Shown: positions 29,069-37,374 of the stretch, in pieces
Layout: each line of letters begins with the position of its first letter
Numbering within the stretch: the stretch's first letter is position 1
Origin: Bradyrhizobium sp. OK095
Lineage (GTDB): Bacteria; Pseudomonadota; Alphaproteobacteria; Rhizobiales; Xanthobacteraceae
Assembly: GCF_900109945.1 (NCBI RefSeq)
Contig: NZ_FOBX01000001.1
Coordinates: 558,001 to 622,000, forward strand
Length of the DNA: 64,000 nt
Direction: 5' to 3'
Position numbers and translations under genes: made by a program
Notes under the pieces: model-generated
What the model was told of the DNA's origin: nothing
Database searches by the model: none
Seen by the model: only the letters and a program-made list of their open reading frames with translations

Positions 29069-30195
29069 GTCGGCACCTGCGGCACGGTCGAGATCAGCGC
29101 ATTGCGTGCGAGCGAGAACGACTGCTTGTAGGAGCCGCGCTCGATCTCGTGGGTGACGTTCTTGACGTAATAGAGCCCGTCGTAAGGCAGGCCCGCGCCG
29201 CGCACGCCGACCAGTTGTCGCGACTTCAGCAGACGGCCGTATCGGGCGACGTCGAGCTTACCGTTGCCGAACACGCTGTCGCTGTGCTGGCTCGCATAGG
29301 CAAGCCCTGCCATCAACGCTTGCGGCGCGGAGAGGTGGGCCGTGTTGGCCAGCTTCTCGATCTTCGGCGGAAGCGGCGGCACCGCGCCGAGTGGCGGGCT
29401 CATCGGCGTGATGTCGGGGATCGGCACCGGGATCGGCACCTTGCTGTTGCTTTCCTGGAAGAACACGATCGGCATGATTTTGCGTTCCTTGTCGAAGTTG
29501 AACGAGATCTCCTCGACATTGGTGAGCGCATCCATGTTGGTGGTGAGCGCCGGCTGCGGCGCGCCGAAGCGGATCTCCGGTCCCCAATAGGCTTTTGAGG
29601 CGCCTGGAGCCGGGCCAGCCTCAAGATAGAAGACGTAACCGGCCTCGCCCGCGAGCTTTTTGACGTAAGCGTAGTCGCTGCCCTTCTGCTGCGGAATTTG
29701 TTGCACCGGGATCGGCGGGATATCGAGAACGCTCGGGATCACCATCGGGATTACGCCGAGAGCTGCGTATTTCGCGAGGATCGCGAGCACCCGCACCGAG
29801 GGCGGCATCGCCGGGAAGGGCAGGCCGGGCAGCTCGATGATGTCCATCAGCGCCGACATGTCCTTGCCCTTGATCACCAGCTTGCCGACGCCGCCGCTGC
29901 CGGGCTGGGTCTCGACATTGGTGACCATGCCGTCGATGATGGATTCGGCGGTGCCGTTGATGGTGACGATCAGTACCACGCGGAGCAGCGGCGGCAGCGC
30001 ACCGCCGCCGGCGAGCAGGAAGATGGTGCGCAATGGCGAGCGTACCGGCAGGTCGAAGGTCAGCTCAAAACCGCTCTGCGCATCGCCCGATCCGATCTCG
30101 ATCTTGGCATGGGTTAGCGTCTCCAGTACCTCGCGCGGCGCCGGCACCGGCGACGGGCCGATCTGGAGCGAGAGCTGTACGCCGCCTTGCATCAT
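29065..30195 (-). CDS. eCIS hub protein, phage late control gpD-like
   Basis: A 376-residue protein from the ATG at 30195 (ATG 30192 also possible). It has the gpD/gp27 hub layout: an early beta-domain (KIEIGSGDAQSGFELTFDLP), a middle DYAYVKKLAGEAGYVFYLE motif that is diagnostic of gpD-like hubs, and a C-terminal domain ending near GLYYVKNVTHEIERGSYKQ. The hub joins tube to spike. The spike is encoded separately downstream. Confidence 0.9.
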   Translation of the reverse strand: MMQGGVQLSLQIGPSPVPAPREVLETLTHAKIEIGSGDAQSGFELTFDLPVRSPLRTIFLLAGGGALPPLLRVVLIVTINGTAESIIDGMVTNVETQPGSGGVGKLVIKGKDMSALMDIIELPGLPFPAMPPSVRVLAILAKYAALGVIPMVIPSVLDIPPIPVQQIPQQKGSDYAYVKKLAGEAGYVFYLEAGPAPGASKAYWGPEIRFGAPQPALTTNMDALTNVEEISFNFDKERKIMPIVFFQESNSKVPIPVPIPDITPMSPPLGAVPPLPPKIEKLANTAHLSAPQALMAGLAYASQHSDSVFGNGKLDVARYGRLLKSRQLVGVRGAGLPYDGLYYVKNVTHEIERGSYKQSFSLARNALISTVPQVPT

Positions 30196-30209
30196 CGGGA
30201 CTGGTCTCC

Positions 30210-30560
30210 TTACAGCCCGTTCGGACGTGGGATCTGCACGCGCTCGCCGGGCGTGTCGGTGAGCTCGAACGGATCGGTCACGACATTGGCGTCGGCCACC
30301 CGCCAATACAGTTCGGGATCGCCGAGAGTTGCCGAGGCGAGTGTGTCGGGTCGCTCGCCGGCATTGACGATGTGCTCGCCGGCGATGCCGATGTCACGGC
30401 CTTGCGGGATGAAGCGGCGCAGCACATAGGCCACGCCGGGATCGTCGGCGCTGCGCTTCAATCGCCCGATGGCCGCGCCGTGGTAGCGGCTGTTCGGCGC
30501 GAAATTGTTGTCCGGAAATGCACCGGCATCGATCAGCATCTGGACGGGATCCGAGGACAT
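30210..30560 (-). CDS. eCIS LysM-domain baseplate protein (gpX/gp53-like)
   Basis: A 116-residue protein. The C-terminal part includes GEHIVNAGERPDTLASATLG, then DPELYWRVADANVVTDP and GERVQIPRP, a LysM-type fold as in phage tail protein X and Afp-type clamps. It lies between the tube-cap and hub genes, where such a clamp gene is usually found. Confidence 0.86.
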   Translation of the reverse strand: MSSDPVQMLIDAGAFPDNNFAPNSRYHGAAIGRLKRSADDPGVAYVLRRFIPQGRDIGIAGEHIVNAGERPDTLASATLGDPELYWRVADANVVTDPFELTDTPGERVQIPRPNGL

Positions 30561-30571
30561 GTTGTGCTCCG

Positions 30572-31237
30572 TCAGGGCAGGCTGGAAAGGCCAAGCGAGG
30601 CGAGTGAGGCGCCGCCGGTGAGGCCAGCGAGCGCCTCGCGATTGCGCAAATAGTTGAGGAAGATGGTGCCGCCGCGATGGGTGAAGCCGAGGTCGTCGGT
30701 GCTCAGCACATGCAGCCCGAGCGAGACTTTTGCGCGGATCGGATTGAGCGCGGGGTCGAAGGCTTCCTCGACGATGGAGAATTCGGCGACGCGCACCGGT
30801 GCAACGCGGTTCTTGCTCCAGACGAACAAGGTGAGCGGCGCTTCCGGCGGCAGGATCTCGAGCGTGCCGCCATCGGCCTGGCTCGCGACCCCGAGCAGAT
30901 CGTCGACGCTGGGATTGACCAGAGCTTCGAGCACCGCGAGCTGCGGCGCGATACCGAAGGCGACCGCATTGGCATGGGCGTCGGGATCGGCGAGCTGGTC
31001 GGTGGCGTCGATCTCGGCATCGAGCTTGATGGTCTCGATCGCCGGACCCTTCAACCGGAACGGCTGCGCCCGCCCGCCCGCCGAACCGTCGCCGCCGGTG
31101 CCCTGCACCTGATAGGTACGGGTCAGCGTATCAGGATTGTACTGAAGCGCGATCTGCCTGCGCACCGTGCCGCCGCCCGGCGCCAGCACAACGAGGCCGC
31201 CCTTGATCAGCTTCGGTGAGGAGGTGAGGCCGGTCAT
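30572..31237 (-). CDS. eCIS tube-initiator/cap protein (Afp7-like, 'CIS tube protein')
   Basis: A 221-residue protein. IALQYNPDTLTRTYQVQ, then TIKLDAEIDATDQLADPD and LFVWSKNRVAPVRVAEFSI are the family signature of the CIS tube protein, a tube-like domain that starts tube polymerisation on the hub. The last part resembles a LysM tail. Its start overlaps the stop of the cargo-2 gene by 4 nt, which places cargo among structural genes. Confidence 0.88.
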   Translation of the reverse strand: MTGLTSSPKLIKGGLVVLAPGGGTVRRQIALQYNPDTLTRTYQVQGTGGDGSAGGRAQPFRLKGPAIETIKLDAEIDATDQLADPDAHANAVAFGIAPQLAVLEALVNPSVDDLLGVASQADGGTLEILPPEAPLTLFVWSKNRVAPVRVAEFSIVEEAFDPALNPIRAKVSLGLHVLSTDDLGFTHRGGTIFLNYLRNREALAGLTGGASLASLGLSSLP

Positions 31238-33669
31238 GGCGTTTTGCCGATCTTCGTGATGTCGCCGCCGATCTTTTCGATGTCGCCCTGGAAATAGGCG
31301 GCGTAGAGGTTGCGGATGCCGACGATGCCAACGAGCTTCATGGCCTCCGCATGGGACGGATAGCGCCGGCGCGATGCGGAGATCACGTTGATCGGCTCTT
31401 CCTTGGCATAGGCGGGGCCTTCGACCGCGAGACGCAACGCGGGATCGGTGACGCGTGGCGCGACGTTCTCCCAGACGACTTCGTCGAGCAGCGTGTCGAC
31501 GCCCTCCATCAGAGTGTTGTATTCGGGACCGTCTCCGAAGCTGTTCGCGTAGGCGGTATATGGCCCCGATCGCAGCGTGTGGATGTATTCATGGATCAGC
31601 GTCTGGAAGCTGTCCCAAAGCGAATCGCGGTCCTCTTCGGGATTCTCCTTCTTGAAGATCTGGACGTCGATGCTGCCAAGAGCGCCGGGGCCGGCACCTG
31701 CGTCCCAGCCGCGCCGGATGTCGTTCAGCTTGTCGGTCTGGTCGTTGTCCTTTGACCCGTCACTGATCCTGCCCTTGGTCTTAACTTTTGCGGTCTTCTT
31801 GTCGCCGCCGGTGAACTCTGTGGCGAGCTTGTCGAGAATCTTCGCGGCGTCGTTGACCGGCCCCCGTTCGTTGAATGCCGGCGAGACGTTGAAGGTGCGG
31901 TTGAGGTCGCGTACCGCCTGGTCCGACTGGAGCAGATGAAACAGGAAGCCGCGCGCGTCTTCCTGTTTGCTCTCGCGGGGCGTCTTTGGATCGTTCAGAA
32001 TCTTTTGCAGATCGGCGAAGCGATCGTGAATCCTGCCGCCCTGCTCCTTGGAACCCGCCTTGAACTCGGGATGGTCCGATCGTGTGTAGTAGCCGGCGAA
32101 CACCTTGTCTGTCTCGTCCTTGCTGGCCTTTGCGATCCGTTCGAATTCTGTGAGATCGCGAGTCTTGGTCTTGTCGTCGTGCTCCTTGGGTCCGCGGCCT
32201 TTGACCTGCCTGTCCCAATTGTCCTGGATCATGTTCGGTATCAGCTTGCGCAGGGCATCTTCATACTGCTTCTTGTCGAAGGAGGTGGCGCCACCAGCTT
32301 CGTCGGTGCGGACCTCCGGCTTCAGCGCCTTGGCGATCTCGACCTTTTGCGCTGCGTTGGGAGCGACCGTGTTCGAGAGATCCTTGCCGCTGACGGTGAG
32401 TGCGATGTCGCGAAAGACCCGGCTGAGCAGCACGTCGTATTTGCTCGACGTAATTCTGGCGTTCTTGGCATCCTGCTTCAGCTCGGCTTGAACGAACGAG
32501 TCGAGGGTATTGTCCGCCTTCCCCTCGAGTTCGTCGACCTTGCGCACGGCCTCGGCTCGCAACTCGCTGAGGTCCTGCATCGCCTTGTCACGCGCGGCGG
32601 GTGCAAGCCCGAAGATCTCCGCCGCAATGAGGTCGATATCCCTGCTGTTTCCGACCGCGTCGATCCGCTTTTTGACCCCCGCGCTATCGTAGTCGAAAGT
32701 CGGGGTGTTCTTGCCGGGCAAGCCTTTCGGGATAACGGTGCTGTTGGCCAGCGCATCGCGGCCGCCCTCGAAGCGGGTGTTGAAGAAAGCCGCGAGCCGC
32801 TTGGCAGAATCGTCGTCGAGATCGGATTCCAGCTCAGTGACACTGAGCTTGCCCTCGCCGAACATGATCCTGAGGGCTGCGACGTCGCTGAGCTCGAGCA
32901 GGTCGAGAATGGCGTTCTCGTCGTCGGTCAGCGTCGGTCCGTCCTGCATTTCCTGGATCAGTAGCGCCTTTTGCAGGGGATTGAGCGGAAAGCCGGCGTT
33001 ACTCGCCTTCCATAGCCGGACGATGGCGCGCGCCTTGTTGTCGCTGCTGTGGTCGCCCTCCTTGACCTTGGCCTCGGTGATCCCCCTGAGATAGGCGTGC
33101 AGCTCGACGTCGGTGAAACTGCCTTCGACGAGGCCGAGCCAGATGCCGAAATCTTCCAGGCAACAGCGCCGCTGCACTGCGCGCGGAGCGGTGCCGCGTT
33201 GCTGCACGACATGCGCGAGCTCGTGGGCCAGCAGATGCCGGCCATGTCGGGTGCGGGGATCGTAAGCGCTGTCGCCAAACACGACGTTTTCGCCTGACGT
33301 ATATGCAGCGGCGTCGATCGCGCGGGCCGAGACTGCGGCCGCGGGGCCGGTGTGGATTCGTACACGACTGAAGTCGGAACGGAATTGCCGTTCCATGTCC
33401 TCTCGGACCGCGGTGGGAAGCGGCGTTCCCGCCGAGCGTACGATCTCGGACACCGACGCCGGCGTCGGCGTTGCCGCGCGATCCGGGGCGCGCGGTAGTG
33501 GTGACAATGACGGCGGGCCTGCATTGGCCGTGCCCGACCGCAGCGCCGTTGCGGCAGCGCGATCGGCCTCCTGCTCGAAATGATCGTGCGCAGGGCGCAC
33601 CTCCAGCGCGGGCGCTCGCGCCGGAACGGCCTGTTTCACGGCGACTTTGGGCGCAGCCTGGGCCGTCAT
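31234..33669 (-). CDS. eCIS cargo candidate 2: DUF4157 domain plus second HExxH metallopeptidase-like domain
   Basis: An 811-residue protein. The DUF4157 module (FSRVRIHTGPAAA, ENVVFGDSAYDP) has HELAH at 149-153. DUF4157 is a known leader of eCIS-associated effectors. A long charged helical middle follows. Near the C-terminus HEYIH is at 693-697, with a possible third ligand Glu722 in LMEG, so there are two separate HExxH sites in one protein. A proteolytic effector loaded into the particle is the best guess; an assembly protease is the alternative. It is coupled by 4-nt overlaps on both sides. Confidence 0.82.
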   Translation of the reverse strand: MTAQAAPKVAVKQAVPARAPALEVRPAHDHFEQEADRAAATALRSGTANAGPPSLSPLPRAPDRAATPTPASVSEIVRSAGTPLPTAVREDMERQFRSDFSRVRIHTGPAAAVSARAIDAAAYTSGENVVFGDSAYDPRTRHGRHLLAHELAHVVQQRGTAPRAVQRRCCLEDFGIWLGLVEGSFTDVELHAYLRGITEAKVKEGDHSSDNKARAIVRLWKASNAGFPLNPLQKALLIQEMQDGPTLTDDENAILDLLELSDVAALRIMFGEGKLSVTELESDLDDDSAKRLAAFFNTRFEGGRDALANSTVIPKGLPGKNTPTFDYDSAGVKKRIDAVGNSRDIDLIAAEIFGLAPAARDKAMQDLSELRAEAVRKVDELEGKADNTLDSFVQAELKQDAKNARITSSKYDVLLSRVFRDIALTVSGKDLSNTVAPNAAQKVEIAKALKPEVRTDEAGGATSFDKKQYEDALRKLIPNMIQDNWDRQVKGRGPKEHDDKTKTRDLTEFERIAKASKDETDKVFAGYYTRSDHPEFKAGSKEQGGRIHDRFADLQKILNDPKTPRESKQEDARGFLFHLLQSDQAVRDLNRTFNVSPAFNERGPVNDAAKILDKLATEFTGGDKKTAKVKTKGRISDGSKDNDQTDKLNDIRRGWDAGAGPGALGSIDVQIFKKENPEEDRDSLWDSFQTLIHEYIHTLRSGPYTAYANSFGDGPEYNTLMEGVDTLLDEVVWENVAPRVTDPALRLAVEGPAYAKEEPINVISASRRRYPSHAEAMKLVGIVGIRNLYAAYFQGDIEKIGGDITKIGKTP

Positions 33670-33908
33670 GGCTTGCCTCGTGCGGTCATCCCGAAGCGCG
33701 GTACCGTTGTCGTCAATTGCGTCGCGATGCGGTCGGCGATGGCTTGCGGCGCGCTACGCGTATTGGCGGCCTCAACGGTGGCCGAAGATTGCACAAGGCG
33801 CGCGTGCAGCGCCGCGCCAATCGCATCCGCGAGCCCCGCGGTTTCCCCGCGCTGCGGCGCATCGACGACCAGGCGGCCGATGCGCACCTCGATGCCGGGA
33901 TCTTTCAC
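33666..33908 (-). CDS. Small 80-aa protein between the two DUF4157 cargo genes
   Basis: A GTG start at 33908 overlaps the stop of cargo 1 (GTGA), and the TGA at 33666 overlaps the start of cargo 2 (ATGA). Double coupling is strong evidence that the gene is real although it has only 80 codons. The protein starts VKDPGIEVRIGRLVVDAP, then a helix (GLADAIGAALHARLVQ), and ends TARGKP. Similar small 'IGRLVVD'-type proteins occur in eCIS loci as far as I recall. Role unknown; adaptor, chaperone or loading factor is possible. Confidence 0.78.
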   Translation of the reverse strand: MKDPGIEVRIGRLVVDAPQRGETAGLADAIGAALHARLVQSSATVEAANTRSAPQAIADRIATQLTTTVPRFGMTARGKP

Positions 33909-35398
33909 GGCGTCGCTCCCTTGACCGGTGTGGGCCGGATCGATTCCATCGGCACCAGCTTGTTGTTCTTGGGATCGAGCAGCTTCGGGTCGAACTCGCC
34001 ATTTGTGCCGGCGTCGGCCGCGTAGACGTCGTAATTCTGCAATGGCGGATCGTAGACGGTAAGGGCCAGCGCCTTCAGATCGGGTAGCGCCGTCTTGTTG
34101 TCGGTCTTGGTGCCGAATTCGCTGATCGTGGTGTTGCTGACGCCGATGAACTTGTATCCCTTCGAGGCATCGCTGGGGTCGACCTGTTTCCGGGCGAGCG
34201 CGACCGCATGGGCGTCGCGGATCTTGGTTTCGCCGGGTTTGGCCTCGTTGGGGATGATGGTCATGTACATCGCCGTGGTCCAACCCTGCTCGCGCAGCAG
34301 CCGCGCCGCATAAGTGGCGTAGACGTCGCAATCGGCCTTGATCTGGTTCGTGCTCTGGTCGGTCTTGAGCGTTTTTGCCGTGGGATCGCCGAGCAGGTCC
34401 GGCTTCTCGTCGTCGGGCGAATGCGTGTAATATTCCTTGAGGACGTCCTCCGACAGCTCCAGCGACAGGTCGCGCTTCAGTCCTTTGACGCCCTTCTTGT
34501 CAAGCTCTGCAAAGGTCTTGCCGATGGCCGAGGTGTTGTCTTTCAGCCATTTCTGGGAATGCTTAGTGTCCTCGGCGGTCAGCGTCTGGCCGCCGAGAGG
34601 GGCCAGTTGCCGCAAGAAGCTCTGCTGACCGCTCACGCCGCTGCCACCGCGCATGTTGGAGACGACCGCACCGTAGACCTCGGGGTCGTTGCTCTTGATC
34701 GCGAACTGAACGGCGGCGTCGCGCTCGCCATTGGCGGAAAGCGCGCGCGCCACCTTCTTCAACGCGTCGCGGCACTTCTCGATGTCGTCGGTCTTGTTCG
34801 AGGTCTTTGCAGCCGTCAGGGCGGCCACGCCGCGACCACAGAAATCGAGCGCTTTTGTAACCAGCGGCTTGCGAGCTGCGGCGTCGGCGGCTGCGCCGAG
34901 ATCGACCTGGAGCTGGGATGCCTCGTCCTCCAGCGATGGGCCCGGCTTGCCCTGTCGCGCAATCTCGGCGCGCCCGCTCTGGCGTTGCTGGGTGACATGG
35001 GCGAGCTCGTGCGCGAGCAGTCTTCGGCCGGACGGCGTGTGCGGCGCGAACTCGTTTCGCGCGAAGACGAGCTGGTTGCCATAGGCGAAACCACGGGCGT
35101 GCAATCCGCTCGCCGTGCGATCGGCCTTGGCATCCGTGCTGACACGCACCTGCGAGAAGTCGCAGCCGAACCGGCCCTCCATGTCGGCACGGGTGGTCGG
35201 CGCAAGCGGCTGCGAGGCAAGGTCGAGCCGGTTTGCCACAGGCTCGCGTGCCGGTCCGGCCTGGCGCGGCGCGGGCGTCCGGGAGAGCGCGCTGTCGGCA
35301 AGCTCGTTGGCTTCGCGTTCCCGCCCCGCCGCCGTATGCGCCTGGGTTGCGCCTTGCGACAGCCAGCTCATATTGGCAAACGAGAAGCGCACGATCAC
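33905..35398 (-). CDS. eCIS cargo candidate 1: DUF4157 domain plus possible Cys-His hydrolase domain
   Basis: A 497-residue protein. The DUF4157 module (MEGRFGCDFSQVRVSTDAKA, YGNQLVFARNEFAPHT) has HELAHVTQQR with His130, Glu131 and His134. The C-terminal domain includes IKADCDVYATYAARLLREQG (Cys357) and RDAHAVALARKQ (His397), followed by a beta-strand and Asn422. This order fits a transglutaminase/papain-like catalytic Cys-His-Asn/Asp fold, which would make it a toxin domain. That reading is inference. It starts in a 4-nt overlap with the AAA+ gene and ends in one with the 80-aa gene. Confidence 0.82.
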   Translation of the reverse strand: MIVRFSFANMSWLSQGATQAHTAAGREREANELADSALSRTPAPRQAGPAREPVANRLDLASQPLAPTTRADMEGRFGCDFSQVRVSTDAKADRTASGLHARGFAYGNQLVFARNEFAPHTPSGRRLLAHELAHVTQQRQSGRAEIARQGKPGPSLEDEASQLQVDLGAAADAAARKPLVTKALDFCGRGVAALTAAKTSNKTDDIEKCRDALKKVARALSANGERDAAVQFAIKSNDPEVYGAVVSNMRGGSGVSGQQSFLRQLAPLGGQTLTAEDTKHSQKWLKDNTSAIGKTFAELDKKGVKGLKRDLSLELSEDVLKEYYTHSPDDEKPDLLGDPTAKTLKTDQSTNQIKADCDVYATYAARLLREQGWTTAMYMTIIPNEAKPGETKIRDAHAVALARKQVDPSDASKGYKFIGVSNTTISEFGTKTDNKTALPDLKALALTVYDPPLQNYDVYAADAGTNGEFDPKLLDPKNNKLVPMESIRPTPVKGATP

Positions 35399-37374
35399 AC
35401 CTCCTGCCTGGGTCCGTTGTAGGGGCGTTCGAGCTTGGAGAATTCGGCGCGAACCGCGGCGTTGATCGCTTCATGCCCGATTCGTCCGCCGTCTGCGGCG
35501 GCCAGGAAGGCCGCGTTCAGCGCGATGGCGCGGATGTTGCCGCCGGTCAGTTGCAGCCTGGCGAGGCCCGCGAAATCCACCTCGCCGAGGGGCGCATCGG
35601 CCGGGAATTGCATCCGCCACAGTTTTTCGCGCGCGGCGGCGTCGGGGTAGGGGAACTGGATCACGTAGCGGATGCGGCGCAGGAAGGCGCGGTCGAGCGC
35701 GCTCTTCATGTTGGTGGTGAGGATCACGAGCCCGCGATAGGTCTCGATTCGCTGCAACAGATAGGCGATCTCGATATTGGCGAAGCGGTCATGGCTGTCG
35801 CGCACCTCGCTGCGCTTGCCGAACAGCGCGTCGGCCTCGTCGAACAGCAGGATAGCGCCGCTGGTCTCGGCGGTCTCGAACAGCCGGCTCAGATTCTTCT
35901 CGGTCTCGCCGATATATTTGCTGACGACGCTGGCAAGATCGACGCGGTAGAGATCGAGTCCGGCGGCGCTGGCGATCGCCTCGGCGGCGTAGGTCTTGCC
36001 GGTGCCGGAGTCGCCGGCGAACAGTGCGGCGGCACCAAGCCCGCGGCTGTTATGTGCGGCAAAACCCCAGTCGCCATGGACAAGTGGCCGGTGCTGCAAT
36101 TCGCCCGCGATGGCGCGGAGCTGCGCGATCACAACGGGCGGTGCGACCAGATCGTCGAATGCGACGCGACAGTCGATCCGCTGCGCCAGCGCATCCAACC
36201 CGCCGCGCGCCGCGGTACGGCAGAGCCGCCACACCGCAGATCCCAGCAGGGTCGGCTCCCCCTGTACCCCGGCCAGTGCCTCGGTCACGACAAGGCGCAG
36301 TTCGGCGGCGGGTACGTTGAATTGCCGCAAGGCCGGACGCAGGGCGGCTGCGAGCGCCGTGGCCTGTTCGCGCGGCAGTCCATGCAGGGCTGCGACTTGC
36401 CGCGCGGCGACGGACGCGTCTGTGACCTGCAAACGCAGCATGCGCCGCTGCCGCAGCCGCGACAGACGCGCCGGCTCCGGCGCATTGAGCACGATCGCAG
36501 GTCCGACCAGATGGGCGAGAAGCGTCACTGCACGCGCTTCCGCATCGGTGGCGTCAGGCGAATGGTCGAGCTCGAGCGCGATGATGGCGTCAGATAGTGC
36601 TGCTTCGCGGTCGAGTAGGCAGGCCATCTCGGCGATCTCGCGCGGATCGTGTGGCAGGTCGCGGGAGTGCAGCCACAGGCCGTTCGCGCCGAACTCGGCG
36701 AGCGCGGCGCGCGCGAGGTCGCGCTGCGGCTCGATCTCGCCGCGGGCATGATCCAGCGCGACCAGTGCGGCCGCGCCGGAGCCGAGGGCGTGTGCGATAT
36801 TGGTTGCGAGCGGCGTATCGAGATCGCCCGGTCCGGCTGGCTCGCAGCGGACGGGCCCGATCAGCCGGACATCGATCGCGGCGACACCGGTGAGGTAATG
36901 CAGCACGCGCTCGTCGATCTGGATCGGCCGGCGCTGTGGCGCCTCGCGGCCCTCGCAGACGATCAAGCGCCAGCGCCGCAATGGTCGCAGCGGCGACAGC
37001 GCATCCCAATGCGGCTCATTCAGCGTCTGCATGGCGAAATTGAACGTCGGCTGCGTGCTCGCACCAGCTTCGGGCGATTGCGCCATTGTCTCGCTGACCA
37101 GGCGGCATAGCGCGCTGTCGAGCTCAACGCCGGCCGCGAGCAGCACGATTTCGCGCTCGAACGGCGACAGGCCGAACAGCTTTGTCAGCGCATCGAGTGC
37201 CGGCCCGAAATCATTGTCGCATTCCTGCGGAGCCGACTCGGTGTTCGCGGACTGGCTTTCCAACTGCGGCGCGAGGCGCAGGCGCAGCGCGGTGACCTGC
37301 ATTGCCAGCCATTGCTGGTTGCGGCTGGCCCAGTCGATCTCGGGCCGGGCTTGCGGTCTGTCGTGCATGTTCAT
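35395..37374 (-). CDS. eCIS AAA+ ATPase (Afp15/Pvc15-like)
   Basis: A 659-residue protein with an N-terminal helical region of about 400 residues and a C-terminal AAA+ domain: Walker A GDSGTGKT near residue 453, Walker B ILLFDEADALFGKRSEV, sensor 1 TTNMKSALDRAFLRRIRY. Afp15/Pvc15-like ATPases are nearly universal in eCIS and are thought to act in cargo loading or particle assembly. It sits directly upstream of cargo 1 with a 4-nt overlap, which agrees with a loading role. Confidence 0.93.
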   Translation of the reverse strand: MNMHDRPQARPEIDWASRNQQWLAMQVTALRLRLAPQLESQSANTESAPQECDNDFGPALDALTKLFGLSPFEREIVLLAAGVELDSALCRLVSETMAQSPEAGASTQPTFNFAMQTLNEPHWDALSPLRPLRRWRLIVCEGREAPQRRPIQIDERVLHYLTGVAAIDVRLIGPVRCEPAGPGDLDTPLATNIAHALGSGAAALVALDHARGEIEPQRDLARAALAEFGANGLWLHSRDLPHDPREIAEMACLLDREAALSDAIIALELDHSPDATDAEARAVTLLAHLVGPAIVLNAPEPARLSRLRQRRMLRLQVTDASVAARQVAALHGLPREQATALAAALRPALRQFNVPAAELRLVVTEALAGVQGEPTLLGSAVWRLCRTAARGGLDALAQRIDCRVAFDDLVAPPVVIAQLRAIAGELQHRPLVHGDWGFAAHNSRGLGAAALFAGDSGTGKTYAAEAIASAAGLDLYRVDLASVVSKYIGETEKNLSRLFETAETSGAILLFDEADALFGKRSEVRDSHDRFANIEIAYLLQRIETYRGLVILTTNMKSALDRAFLRRIRYVIQFPYPDAAAREKLWRMQFPADAPLGEVDFAGLARLQLTGGNIRAIALNAAFLAAADGGRIGHEAINAAVRAEFSKLERPYNGPRQEV

